From Longimicrobiales bacterium (GTDB lineage Bacteria > Gemmatimonadota > Gemmatimonadetes > Longimicrobiales > Gaopeijiaceae), in contig OX639991.1 in the NCBI GenBank assembly GCA_951828585.1, positions 3,764,001 to 3,828,000 on the forward strand: DNA of 64,000 nucleotides. The letters are read 5' to 3'. Below are positions 39,602 to 48,749 of the stretch, in pieces (position 1 is the first letter of the stretch; every line of letters begins with the position of its first letter). The position numbers were made by a program, and so were the translations under genes. A model generated the notes under the pieces. That model was given only the letters and a program-made list of their open reading frames with translations. It was not told the DNA's origin and did no database searches.

Positions 39602-40299
39602 ATGAGTGCTTCGTCGGTTTCGCCGGTCGCCGTCGGCGGCGTGCGCCTGCGCAGCCGCTCGACCGCGTAGCGGAAGGTGAAGAGTCCCAGGAACAACATG
39701 GTGAAGCCGGCCAGCGACGTCAGCAGGGTGGCCAGCATGTCGGAAGGCAGCGTGGGACCCTCGGGCTTGATGACGACGGCTTCGGGGTGCAGCGAACGGA
39801 ACCACTCCACGCTGACGTGGATGAGGGGGATGTTGAGCGATCCGACCACCGCCACGACCGCGGCGAAGCGCTTGCCGCGCCTGGGATCCGCCACCGAGCT
39901 GCGGACCAGGAAGTATCCCAGGTAGGTGAACCAGAGAAGGAGCGTCAGGGTCAGGCGGGGCTCCCACTCCCAGTAGGTCCCCCAGGCGATCCGTCCCCAT
40001 AGCGGACCCGTGATGAGCATGATGGCGCCGAAGATCAGAGCGCCCTCGGCCGCGGCCACGGCCGCCGCGTCGGCGCGCTCGTCCTCGAGCCACAGGTAGA
40101 CCGCGCTCGCGATCGCCACGATGCCGACGGCGAGGAAGGTGGTCCACGCCGCGGGCACATGTACGTAGAAAATTCTCTGGACAACGCCCTGCGCGGCCTC
40201 GTTGGGCACCCAGAAGGCCACCATCCAGTGGACGAGCAGGATCGTGGCCACCCCGGCCGTGACGAGCGCGAGTCCCGCGATCCTACCCTTGGTCGACAT
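39598..40299 (-). CDS. ccmC: Heme exporter/ligase CcmC
   Basis: This is a 233-aa membrane protein of the CcmC/CcsA family. It attaches heme to CcmE in the periplasm. Six hydrophobic helices flank the tryptophan-rich motif WGTYWEWEPRLT, a variant of the canonical WGTWWVWDARLT. Histidines in VHVPAAW and IHVSVEW are the likely heme ligands. It starts 22 bp after ccmB and is followed by ccmD. Confidence 0.92.
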   Translation of the reverse strand: MSTKGRIAGLALVTAGVATILLVHWMVAFWVPNEAAQGVVQRIFYVHVPAAWTTFLAVGIVAIASAVYLWLEDERADAAAVAAAEGALIFGAIMLITGPLWGRIAWGTYWEWEPRLTLTLLLWFTYLGYFLVRSSVADPRRGKRFAAVVAVVGSLNIPLIHVSVEWFRSLHPEAVVIKPEGPTLPSDMLATLLTSLAGFTMLFLGLFTFRYAVERLRRRTPPTATGETDEALI

Positions 40300-40321
40300 T
40301 TGCTTTCACTTGGTCCGGATC

Positions 40322-40999
40322 CTATTCGTCGGTTACGTGGCGGAAGAGGGCGGCGCCGATGAAGACCGACCCCACCGCGAAGGCCCACAGCAGCCTTGCC
40401 GAACCCGAAATCTCGGGCCAGGGGCGCCCCAGGAAAACCCGTGCCGTCGAGGTCGCGCCGAAAAAGATGACGGGGACGAGGAGCGGGAAGGTCAGCACGG
40501 GGAGGAGCGTGTCCCCCAGAGAACTGTGCCGCGACATCCGCCCGAAGAAGGTGCCGGTGGCCGCCAGGCCGATCGTGCCGGGCAGGAAGACGGCCGCGTG
40601 GGCGGCTGGCGAACCCGTGTCGCGCACGCCCAGAAAGGCGGTGAGCGAGATGAAGGCGAGCGCGGTCACGAGCCAGATGACGGCCAGGTTAGCCGCCGTC
40701 TTGCCCAGGAAGATGGCCGGGCGGGAGACGGGGGTGAGAAGGAGATGCCGGAAGGCGCCTTCCTCCTCCTCGGCGTCGAAGATTCGTCCGGCGCCGGCGG
40801 TCGAGGCGAAGAGGATGACGAGCCAGATGAGAGCGGCGGCCACGTCCCGGCCGGCGACCTGACTCTGGTCCAGGGCGAAGGCGAAGAGGAAGCCGGCGAG
40901 GACCACAAAGGCGATCATGGCGAGCAGGCGGCCGCCGGTGCGGAACTCGAGGCGCAGATCCTTGAGGGTGATCAGCCACGCGCGGCGGAGTTCGTTCAC
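40322..40999 (-). CDS. ccmB: Heme exporter membrane subunit CcmB
   Basis: This is a 225-aa ABC permease subunit with six hydrophobic segments. It begins NELRRAWLITLKDLRLEFR and contains GRIFDAEEEEGAFRHLLLTP, a CcmB family block. GTG 40999 overlaps the ccmA stop (GTGA), which fixes the start. With CcmA it forms the ATPase that frees holo-CcmE for heme delivery. Confidence 0.92.
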   Translation of the reverse strand: MNELRRAWLITLKDLRLEFRTGGRLLAMIAFVVLAGFLFAFALDQSQVAGRDVAAALIWLVILFASTAGAGRIFDAEEEEGAFRHLLLTPVSRPAIFLGKTAANLAVIWLVTALAFISLTAFLGVRDTGSPAAHAAVFLPGTIGLAATGTFFGRMSRHSSLGDTLLPVLTFPLLVPVIFFGATSTARVFLGRPWPEISGSARLLWAFAVGSVFIGAALFRHVTDE

Positions 41000-41703
41000 G
41001 ACGGGTCTGCGGCGGTGGTGGTGAAGTACCGGAGGAGGTCGACGGGATCTGCCGAATCCGTTTCGCCGTCGTGGACCTTGTGGCCGCGTTGCAGCACGAC
41101 CACCCGATCCGCGAGATCCAGGCAACGGCGCAGGTCGTGGGTCACCAGGACGATGACGCTTCCGGCTGTGCGGCGCGCCCGCAGGGCGGTTTCGAGGGCG
41201 GCCGCGGCTGCCGGGTCGAGTCCGGTGAAGGGTTCGTCCAGGAATAGGATGTCGGGATCGTGCAGCAGCGTCCGGGCAAGGGCCACGCGCTGGCATTGTC
41301 CCCGTGAGAGGGCCTCGACGCGGGTGCCGGCCAGGGTGGCCGCGCCGATTGTCTCCAGGGCCTGGGCCACCGCGTTGCGGGGGTTGGGGACCGCGTGCAG
41401 GGAAGCGAAGAAGTTCAGGTTCTCGGCCACCGAAAGCTTCCGGTACAGCCCTGTCCGGTGCGACACCAGCCCCACCCTTCCCCGCCACCCCGGATCCGCG
41501 CCCGATACCGGTGACCCGTCAAGCGACACCTCACCCTGATCGGGCCGCCGCTCCCCGCTCAGCGCGCGCAGCAGCGTGGTCTTTCCGGCTCCGTTCGGCC
41601 CCACGACGGCCACGATCTCCCCGTCCCCGGCCACGATGTCGACGCCGTCGAGGGCCCGCGTGGGACCGTAGCTGCACACGAGCCCTTGTCCTTCCAGCGT
41701 CAA
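40996..41703 (-). CDS. ccmA: Heme exporter ATPase CcmA
   Basis: This is a 235-aa ABC ATPase. Walker A is GPNGAGKTT, the signature is LSRGQCQRVALAR, Walker B is ILFLDEPF, and the H-loop is VTHDLRR. It is the first gene of ccmABCD on the minus strand. It lies 81 bp downstream of the beta-propeller gene at 41785, which separates it from ccmEF and the CcmI-like gene. Confidence 0.93.
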   Translation of the reverse strand: MTLEGQGLVCSYGPTRALDGVDIVAGDGEIVAVVGPNGAGKTTLLRALSGERRPDQGEVSLDGSPVSGADPGWRGRVGLVSHRTGLYRKLSVAENLNFFASLHAVPNPRNAVAQALETIGAATLAGTRVEALSRGQCQRVALARTLLHDPDILFLDEPFTGLDPAAAAALETALRARRTAGSVIVLVTHDLRRCLDLADRVVVLQRGHKVHDGETDSADPVDLLRYFTTTAADPS

Positions 41704-41784
41704 GCCAGGCCCTCGTTCGGCATCCGTGGTTCCCGTTCCGAGCCATGCCGGTCGTCCGTCCGACGCCCGGCCCGTGGAAATCTA

Positions 41785-43002
41785 TCAGTCCGGGGAATCC
41801 GCGCTCCACTCCACGAGCCGCCTCCCGACGATGTAGGGCACATCCGTGTCGTCGCGCAGAAACCCCCACACATGGGTGGACGTGGCGTCGCTGACGTACA
41901 TCCCTTCGGGGAGGAGCACCCGACGCGGCGGTTCGTTGGTCGTGCCCCTGCGCACCACGTAGTAGACGCTGAAGGTGTCTGCGACCTCGGTGCTCGCGAG
42001 CCACACTTCTCCGGACGCCGTAAGGACCGGCTTCCCCTTGACGGCAGGGATGTATTCGGGGCGGTAGAGGCTCTCGTAGTATGCGGCTCGAAGCCGAGGA
42101 ACGGACACATCCGGCATTTTAGATAGACTCTGGATCATCTCTTCCGTCGACTGTTCGATCACTTGGGAAGTGAGCAGGCGGGGTTCAAACTGAAGGTGGC
42201 GATGCCAAACCGTGTCACCGGTCGCGCTCACTTCGACGAGATCGACTGCCCCCGGCCCTCTGTTGCGTCGGACGACCACCACCGCGCCCGGCTCGAACAC
42301 GACCTCATCCCAATCCCCGAACGGCTGTGTCAAATAAACTCCGCTGCCATCCCCCAAGTTCACATCCTGGGTCCTGTTGCGAATATCCCGCCAAAGCAAC
42401 GGTTCAGGAGGCTGCCACTGCCCCGGTTCGGTCTCCTGGACACGCACCACCGGTTGTTGATCTATCCGTGTGGCGCCCGGTATGTCCACTTCGAGGCCCG
42501 CGGGTGTCGACGGATGACCCAGGAAGATCCCGTCTTTGGAAGATGCCAGTACCAGCGGAAAACCCTGGAAACTGATTCGCGTTCTTCTGGGCCCCAGTTC
42601 GGCTTCAAGCAGTTCGCCGTTGGCCGTGAAGTGGGTCATCCGCGCACCAAACTGATCGGGCACGGTAAAGCGGCCGTCGTCGTGAACGAACAGGGCCCCA
42701 GGCCTACGGAATTCGCCAGGTCCGTCGCCCTCTCCGCCGACCACGAAGAGGAGGTCGCCGGTGTGCGTCCAGGCGCTCACCTCCATTCCGTCGAGCACCA
42801 GCGTCCGATTTCGCACAGGGTCAACGCGAGCGAGCGGCCGTGTGAAGTACACGCCGTCCGGAGTGTTGCCAAATCGAAACTCGGGTTCGGTGACCCATGT
42901 TGACTGGAAATGGCCGATGGCGGATGGCTCCTGATCTCGGCAACCGACACCCAGGCCAGCCAGAGTAGCGATCAGTGGTGGTGCGAGTCGCCAGTAAGTC
43001 AT
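41785..43002 (-). CDS. 6-bladed beta-propeller lipoprotein, module 1
   Basis: This is a 405-aa secreted lipoprotein from ATG 43002 (GAGGAA upstream). The short signal ends with lipobox GVGC. TEPEFRFG and GDGPGEF are the family landmarks, and the C-terminal SDATSTHVWGF block is close to that of the protein at 17077-18324. It lies 113 bp downstream of the Cys-rich secreted protein gene and directly upstream of ccmA, inside the ccm gene run. The function is unknown. Confidence 0.78.
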   Translation of the reverse strand: MTYWRLAPPLIATLAGLGVGCRDQEPSAIGHFQSTWVTEPEFRFGNTPDGVYFTRPLARVDPVRNRTLVLDGMEVSAWTHTGDLLFVVGGEGDGPGEFRRPGALFVHDDGRFTVPDQFGARMTHFTANGELLEAELGPRRTRISFQGFPLVLASSKDGIFLGHPSTPAGLEVDIPGATRIDQQPVVRVQETEPGQWQPPEPLLWRDIRNRTQDVNLGDGSGVYLTQPFGDWDEVVFEPGAVVVVRRNRGPGAVDLVEVSATGDTVWHRHLQFEPRLLTSQVIEQSTEEMIQSLSKMPDVSVPRLRAAYYESLYRPEYIPAVKGKPVLTASGEVWLASTEVADTFSVYYVVRRGTTNEPPRRVLLPEGMYVSDATSTHVWGFLRDDTDVPYIVGRRLVEWSADSPD

Positions 43003-43115
43003 CGAATTCCTCGCTTTGCCGAGAAATAGTGGGGCTTGGGCCTCAGACAAGCGACCCCTACCGATGTCGTTGCGGCTGTCCGGTGCGACGCTTTCCATAG
43101 CCCCATCCGTCCTCG

Positions 43116-43610
43116 TTATCCCACCCGTATTGCCGATCTCCTTCGACCAGCAATGGTGAGTGCCTCGGCGGGGATCCTTGCAACCACAGAACGGTCGCAC
43201 TTTCTCATGACGGTTGCGACACCATCAGCGTCGACTAGAAAGAAATGGTTACCACCTGGTAGCAACACCTCACCTCTCATCACCCTGCCAACAGCCTCCA
43301 GGTCATATGCAAAGCCAATTCCTTCGCATCCTCTGTCCTTATCGTAGCTACAAAACTCTGTGCCGCCGGGACCATCCCAAGTAACGCAGAACCTGTCTGG
43401 AAAGTTCGAGACTGCCGGCAAGCCGGCTTGACATTCATGGCTCGGCCACGGGCTGTCGTCGCTAAACGTACATCTTCCACATACCGTGTCGGGGTTTTGT
43501 TCCGGGTCTTCCGGGCCCTGCGCAATCGCAGCGCTGGGAAACGCCACGGCCAGCAGGCAGTAGATCGCGAGGCCAGCCAGTGCGGCGGGGATGTTTCTTC
43601 CGGTGTTCAT
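43116..43610 (-). CDS. Secreted Cys-rich protein, module 1
   Basis: This is a 164-aa protein from ATG 43608-43610. A signal peptide ends near PSAAIAQ (residue ~31). The mature part has at least seven Cys, in VCGRCTF, HECQAG, RFCVTW, EFCSYD, RGCEG and RKCDR. The CxRCT start and the (K/G)CDxxxVAxIP end are shared with the phase-variable protein at 48802-49485. The start is 2 bp beyond the stop of the sigma-factor frame as sequenced, so translation may be coupled to that frame. The function is unknown. Confidence 0.7.
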   Translation of the reverse strand: MNTGRNIPAALAGLAIYCLLAVAFPSAAIAQGPEDPEQNPDTVCGRCTFSDDSPWPSHECQAGLPAVSNFPDRFCVTWDGPGGTEFCSYDKDRGCEGIGFAYDLEAVGRVMRGEVLLPGGNHFFLVDADGVATVMRKCDRSVVARIPAEALTIAGRRRSAIRVG

Positions 43611-43612
43611 TG

Positions 43613-44440
43613 TCAGGTCCTTTCCTGTCGTCCAGCGGTCGGTGACGAGTCTCGCCACTCTCTACTAATGAGATGCCGCGAGATCGCCGATCCGTGACAT
43701 TGTCGGCTTGGACCGTCCCGACCGCCATTGGCGCGCCCGGGCCGGAATCCCCTTCTTGAAGCGGCTGCCAAGCGGCCAAGCCAAACCGAACCGATCGCGT
43801 CACGACCATCCCCCGGCGCCTTTCGGTTAACTCCCGCACACCGTTTCGTCGCCCGCGAACAAACGCATGCCGGGCTATTCCGCGGTATCATCCCGGGCAG
43901 CCGGGGGGGGGGGGGAGGTAGTTTCTCCAGGATGGCCTCGACAGCCCGCTTCCTCCGTCGTCGCACGGCGGACTCCGTGATCCCGTGGTGGTTCGCGATC
44001 TCGCGATCATCCCAGCCGTCGATCAGCGTACGGTACACCAGCTCGCGAAGGGCACCGGACAGACCTCGTGCTATCTCCAGCACCTGCTCGCGTCTCGGGT
44101 CCGGCAACCGGGCCAGCCACCACTCCCGAGAGACATCTTCGTCGGGCGATTGGTAGAGGCCGGAACCCTCCAGCGACCCGGCTGCGCGCAGCCCGGCCCT
44201 GCGGTCCCTCTTGCGTACGACCTGAAGTCCAACCGACTTGGTGATCGCCAGCAACCAGCCCAGTGGGCTATCCACGCCCACCACCTCCGCGTGCCGATCA
44301 AGAGCTACCGTCCGTGCGCGCGAAACGATGTCCTCGGGAGCGTGTACCGCATCGGCAAACAAGCCCGCCAACCGCAGCATGGCCGCGTGGTGCGCCACCA
44401 GCCAGCCAGCCAAGATCCGCTCGGTGTTCTCTTGAGCCAT
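43613..44440 (-). CDS. Sigma-70 family RNA polymerase sigma factor with poly-C tract
   Basis: The protein starts at ATG 44440. Residues ~10-80 resemble sigma region 2 and residues ~115-170 region 4, with the helix-turn-helix DREIANHHGITESAVRRRRK. A tract of 13 C then gives five prolines (EKLPPPPP). In the present frame the ORF continues about 95 codons of unconvincing sequence to a TGA at 43613. With one more C it would end after 13-14 codons (AARDDTAE), with one fewer after four, and both lengths suit an ECF-type factor. The tail is therefore probably not a domain, but its length sets whether translation reaches the next gene. Confidence 0.7.
   Translation of the reverse strand: MAQENTERILAGWLVAHHAAMLRLAGLFADAVHAPEDIVSRARTVALDRHAEVVGVDSPLGWLLAITKSVGLQVVRKRDRRAGLRAAGSLEGSGLYQSPDEDVSREWWLARLPDPRREQVLEIARGLSGALRELVYRTLIDGWDDREIANHHGITESAVRRRRKRAVEAILEKLPPPPPRLPGMIPRNSPACVCSRATKRCAGVNRKAPGDGRDAIGSVWLGRLAAASRRGFRPGRANGGRDGPSRQCHGSAISRHLISREWRDSSPTAGRQERT
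43903..43915 (-). repeat. 13-C homopolymer in the sigma-factor gene
   Basis: Thirteen uninterrupted C on the coding strand (G on the plus strand) follow the region 4 coding part. Tracts this long slip readily in replication. The three possible frames after it end 4, about 14 or about 95 codons later. Confidence 0.9.
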
Positions 44441-44584
44441 ACGCCTTACTCTTCCCGACTCGCCATCGGATACGCCGACACGTTGCGGCACGCCCGCCGT
44501 GCGCGCAAGCCCCGTCGCCGCGAACATCGGGCGCCGGTAGCGGGCCGCACCGCCGTCCAGTCGCAACTGCCGGCGGCGTCCACC

Positions 44585-45040
44585 CTATTCCCCCCCTCCC
44601 CCCACCCCCTCCCCACACCGCGCACAATACCGCGCGCCCAACCGATTCAAGTGCTCGCACTTCCCACACTGCATCCCCTCCCTGATCGCCCTGCGCAGCT
44701 CCGCGATCTCCTCCTCCAGCTCCGTCGCCGCCCGGTCCGGCCCACGCCCACCGTCCCCCCCACGCCCACCATCCCCACCCCCCTCATCCCCCAAATGCTC
44801 CAACGCCTCCCGCGACAACTCCGTCCTCAGCTCCCCATAGTCGTCCTCATCCAGCTTCCCCGTCGCGCGGTCATACTCCAGATCGCGCAGCGCCGTCAGC
44901 GCCACCCGCCGCCGCGCCGCCCCCTCGTCGAACACATCGTCGCCATCGTACATCGGCGCGCTCTTCCCCGAAAAAACCGGCTCCAGCACGAACAGCAGTA
45001 CCCCCGCCGCCAGCAGCACTCCGCCGATGACTACGCTCAT
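44585..45040 (-). CDS. Zinc-ribbon membrane protein, CcmI-like
   Basis: This is a 151-aa protein with one N-terminal membrane helix (VVIGGVLLAAGVLLFVLEPVF). A helical segment with ALTALRDLEYDRATGKL resembles the N-terminal part of CcmI. Next come a Gly/Asp-rich linker and a C-terminal zinc ribbon with two CxxC pairs (CGKCEH, CARCGE). It starts 22 bp after ccmF. CcmI presents apocytochrome c for heme ligation; the zinc ribbon in place of TPR repeats is unusual. A role in heme ligation is inferred from context. Confidence 0.65.
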   Translation of the reverse strand: MSVVIGGVLLAAGVLLFVLEPVFSGKSAPMYDGDDVFDEGAARRRVALTALRDLEYDRATGKLDEDDYGELRTELSREALEHLGDEGGGDGGRGGDGGRGPDRAATELEEEIAELRRAIREGMQCGKCEHLNRLGARYCARCGEGVGGGGE

Positions 45041-45062
45041 GCCCGTTCCGCCCGGCGCACGC

Positions 45063-47105
45063 TCACCCCGCCGCCTCCGCCGGAACCGGCCTGCGCACCG
45101 CCCTCTCCCGCGCCGCCGACGACACCGGCACCCCCCGCGGCGGCCAGAGCCCCACGAGCGCGCCGATCGCCACGATCATTCCCCCGTACCAGATCCAGGG
45201 GACCAGCGGCAGCACCTTGACCTCGAAGGTCGCGCGGTCGGTGCCGGTCTCAAGGTCCTTGGGGATCACGTACAGGTCCTCCAGCGCGGAACTCGAAATC
45301 CCCACCTCGGTGGACGTCTGTTCCATGACCGGGTAGAAACGCTTCTCCGGCCGCAGGACGCCGATGCGTTCGCCGTCGCGGTACGCGGTCAGGAGCGCCG
45401 TCCAGCGCCAGTCGTTCTCCTGCACGTCCCCGGCCGCGCGGGGCCGCGTGTGCGACAGGCTCTCGTAGACCAGGCGGTACTCGCCTCCCAGCGCGGAGCG
45501 CACGGTCATCGCCTCGCCCGGCACCATCTCCTGCTCCACGCGCCTGTCGAAGGCCGCCCCCGCCAGCCCCGTGAAGACCACCACGACGCCAGCGTGCACG
45601 ATGTAGCCGCCCCAGCGCCGCCGGTTGCGCTTCACCAGGCCGCGAAACGCGCTCACGATCCCTTCGCCGGCAATCCGCGCCCGCGCCTTCGTCCCCTTCC
45701 AGAACTCGGTCACCACGATCGTCATCACGAAGGCGGCCAGCGAGAAGGTGGCCAGCGCCATTCCGTGGCGGATGCCGGTGGCCAGCAGCACCGCAAGGAT
45801 CGCCACCCCCGCCGCGAGCGGTAGCGTGAAGTTCTTCCGCAGGTTCCGCTTCGACGCGCGCCGCCACGCGATCACCGGCCCGATCCCCATCAGCGCCAGC
45901 AGCATCAGCCCGAGGGGGATGTTGACGCGGTTGAAGTACGGTGGCCCGACGTTGCGCGTCTCGCCAAAGAAGCCCTCGGTGATGAGGGGGAAGAGCGTCC
46001 CCCACATGACCGCGAAGGTGACCCCGATGAAGAGCAGATTGTTGAAGAGGAAGGCCGATTCGCGCGACAGAAACGACTGCATCTGGTTCTCGGACCTGAG
46101 CGACGGCAGGCGGTGGATGATCAGGATCGCGGCGAAGATCGCCATCCCGCCCATGAAGCCCAGGAAGATGTACGCGATGGTCAGGTTCTCGGCGAAGCTG
46201 TGCACCGACTCGATGAGCCCGGAGCGGGTGAGGAAGGTGGCGAAGATGGTCAGCAGGAAGGTGAGGACCACCAGCACCATGTTCCACACCTTCAGCATCC
46301 CCCGGTTCTCCTGGATCTGGATGGAGTGGAGGAAGGCGGTGGCCGTCAGCCAAGGCAGCAGCGAGGCGTTTTCGACGGGATCCCAGAACCAGTAGCCCCC
46401 CCAGCCCAGCTCCTCGTACGCCCAGCGCATGCCGAAGATGATTCCGATGGTGAGGAAGAACCAGCTGAGCAGGATCCAGCGGCGGGTGACCGCGATCCAG
46501 CGCGAGTCCAGGCGGCCGGTGAGGAGTGCCGCGACGGCGAAGGCGAAGGGGACGGCGAAGGCTGTGAAGCCGAGGTACAGGGTGGGCGGATGAATGGTCA
46601 TCCAGTAGTTCTGGAGCTGGGGATTGAGGCCCAGGCCGTTGAAGCGGGTGAATCCGAGCCGCTCGAAGGGATTGACGTCGGCGAAAAGGAGGACGATGAG
46701 GAGGAAGGAGAGGATGCCCAGCAGGGTGCCGCTCACATACGGCATGAACTCCCGGTTGCGCCGCCGGTTGACGAAGGCCGCGATCGACGAGAAGACCGAG
46801 AGCAGCAGCGTCCAGAAGACCAGCGACCCGCGCTGCCCGGCCCAGAGCCCCGCGATCTTGAAGTAGGTGTCCAGCTCGCGGTTGGAGTAGTTGACGACGT
46901 AGTAGTACTCGTACCGGTTCCCCAGAAACGCCGCGATGATCCCCGCCGACACGAGCGCCAGCAGGAGTGTGACGACATGCACCGTGCGCTCGCCGCTCAG
47001 CACCAGCTCGCCGCGGCCGGTCCTGCCGCCGGCGAAAGAGACGGCGGCTCCCCAGAGCGCGACCGGAAGGGCGATCCAGAGGGCGATCTCGCCCAGGACC
47101 GTCAC
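45063..47105 (-). CDS. ccmF: Cytochrome c-type biogenesis protein CcmF (heme lyase)
   Basis: This is a 680-aa polytopic membrane protein that ligates heme from CcmE to apocytochrome c. The WWD domain reads WGGYWFWDPVENAS. IHPPTLYLGF and flanking His residues are the likely heme ligands, and the C-terminal periplasmic domain runs up to the final helix and a basic tail. GTG 47105 overlaps the ccmE stop (GTGA). The longer ORF to 47147 would overlap ccmE, so the GTG is preferred. Confidence 0.95.
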   Translation of the reverse strand: MTVLGEIALWIALPVALWGAAVSFAGGRTGRGELVLSGERTVHVVTLLLALVSAGIIAAFLGNRYEYYYVVNYSNRELDTYFKIAGLWAGQRGSLVFWTLLLSVFSSIAAFVNRRRNREFMPYVSGTLLGILSFLLIVLLFADVNPFERLGFTRFNGLGLNPQLQNYWMTIHPPTLYLGFTAFAVPFAFAVAALLTGRLDSRWIAVTRRWILLSWFFLTIGIIFGMRWAYEELGWGGYWFWDPVENASLLPWLTATAFLHSIQIQENRGMLKVWNMVLVVLTFLLTIFATFLTRSGLIESVHSFAENLTIAYIFLGFMGGMAIFAAILIIHRLPSLRSENQMQSFLSRESAFLFNNLLFIGVTFAVMWGTLFPLITEGFFGETRNVGPPYFNRVNIPLGLMLLALMGIGPVIAWRRASKRNLRKNFTLPLAAGVAILAVLLATGIRHGMALATFSLAAFVMTIVVTEFWKGTKARARIAGEGIVSAFRGLVKRNRRRWGGYIVHAGVVVVFTGLAGAAFDRRVEQEMVPGEAMTVRSALGGEYRLVYESLSHTRPRAAGDVQENDWRWTALLTAYRDGERIGVLRPEKRFYPVMEQTSTEVGISSSALEDLYVIPKDLETGTDRATFEVKVLPLVPWIWYGGMIVAIGALVGLWPPRGVPVSSAARERAVRRPVPAEAAG

Positions 47106-47524
47106 GTCGCGAGCTGTTCCTTGGCGGCCTCGAAGCGGCTGCCACACTTGGTGAGGACCGTGTGGGCGTGGAAAACGCCGTCGGCCCCATACCTGCCCTC
47201 CACGACGACTTCGGCCTTGTCGTTGAAAGTGTCGGGCACGACGTCGTCGTAGTGGACCGCGAAGGTCACCTCCGGGTCCTCCAGGTCGGCGACCACAAAC
47301 TCATGCGCGCCGCGCGTGCCGTCCTCTCGCGTCCAGGACCCTTCCACCACCCGCCCGCTCACCTTGACGCCAAGGTCGTGGAAGGCGGGATCGGCATCGA
47401 CCTTGTGGATCAGCTCGACCGGAGTGAGATAGTACACCATGCTGTCGCTGATCCCGGTCCACATCAGGTAGGCCACGACGCCGGTCACGCCGACCAGCCC
47501 GACGAAAAAGCGTCCGTTCTTCAT
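47102..47524 (-). CDS. ccmE: Heme chaperone CcmE, Cys-type
   Basis: This is a 140-aa periplasmic heme chaperone: one N-terminal membrane helix, then the OB-fold (VSGRVVEGSW, VHYDDVVPDTF, VEGRYG). In standard CcmE, heme binds His in HxxxY. Here the aligned segment is LTKCGSRF, so Cys replaces His and Phe replaces Tyr. CxxxY-type CcmE proteins are known from some bacteria and archaea, but the Phe is a further deviation. It is the first gene of ccmE-ccmF-CcmI-like. Confidence 0.9.
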   Translation of the reverse strand: MKNGRFFVGLVGVTGVVAYLMWTGISDSMVYYLTPVELIHKVDADPAFHDLGVKVSGRVVEGSWTREDGTRGAHEFVVADLEDPEVTFAVHYDDVVPDTFNDKAEVVVEGRYGADGVFHAHTVLTKCGSRFEAAKEQLAT

Positions 47525-47690
47525 TGTTGATTCTCGCTCCGGTCCCTTGGTGGGACATGGTTCGGAGACCCATGGTTCGATGACTTCCGGTCCCGCCGAC
47601 CGAGGCGGTAGTATCCGGCACGACCTCTCGCGGTCGCGTCTAATCTACGCAAGCAGGGGGGTCAAGGGACAGGACTCAACGAGACCGCGT

Positions 47691-48749
47691 CCCAACACTC
47701 GCCTGGACGCGGTCTCGCGATCATCTGGCTGCCATTTCGACCTCACCCGGGTCAGCGCCGGGACAGCCGAGGTTTCAGGATGTGGAAGAACGGGACCCCG
47801 GCGTCCGACTCCTCGTAGCCGACCACGTAACCGGAACCCACGGCAAAGTCTCCGAGCACATGGTCCTGGTGATAGCGCGCGATCGTCCTGCCGGTGTCGG
47901 GATCCACGAGATCCAGCCAGCTGTCGCGCAATTCGGCGATGTCGATTGAAGAAGGCGTCAGATTCTCGTAGGACGGTAGCTGCCCCGTCCAATCCGGGTC
48001 GGCCGTGTGCCACACCAGCCAAAGTCCCCGGTCGTCCAACATGATCGAACTCACGCTGGCCAGCGCAAACGCGTCCCCGCCTTCGTCGAATTCCGGAACG
48101 CGGCGGTCGAACACCCTGCCCACCTTCGGCTCCGGCGCCAGATCCCACCGGCTGAGTCGGTTGACGAGAAAAGCCACCGCCCACACGGTGTCGTCCTTAC
48201 CCGTCACGATTGCCAACGCATCCCAAGGCCACGGCCGGGACGAATGCACCCGGCCATCGTCTCCATGGGAGGTCATCTCCCCGGAGGGCCGTAGCATGTG
48301 GAGAAGGTCACCTGCAAACACGGCCACGTCATCGTTCAAGACGCCAACCGACCGGGCCCGTCCCGGAAACCGGTCGGTGCGGACCACCTCGAAGTCGTGA
48401 TCGAGCATGGTCCGGCGTTCCTGTTGAGAGTCGAAAACGTGGATGTACCGAGGACCCACGGCGATGTGCGCGATGGATCCGTATTCCCCAGGGCCTTCCC
48501 CCTGGCGCCCGACGGTCCGCAAGTACCTGCCGGTCGAATCGAACACCGAAATCTCCGCGTCCCCGCTCACCAGAATGCGGCCGCGCCGGTCCACGGCACA
48601 CTTCGAGAACATCGAGATGATATCCAACCCGGGTCCGTCGAGCCCGCCGATCGTCACAAGGGTGTCGAGCGTGATGACGCATTCGGCGCAGGTCACGTCG
48701 CCTGAGACCTGCTCGGGTTCCTGGGGGTGAAGGGGTAGCGGGGCGGCGT
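47691..48749. repeat. 1,059-bp direct repeat, copy A
   Basis: This segment recurs at 50203-51261 at a constant offset of 2,512 bp. Every stretch compared by eye was identical, and translations in all frames agree. It covers nearly all of the beta-propeller gene except its first 43 bp, plus about 60 bp beyond the stop codon. Confidence 0.95.

Noticed and set aside
45250-47190. A 646-codon minus-strand frame overlapping ccmF in another phase
   Set aside because: It is the alternate frame of ccmF, Arg/His/Pro-rich, and ends inside the gene.
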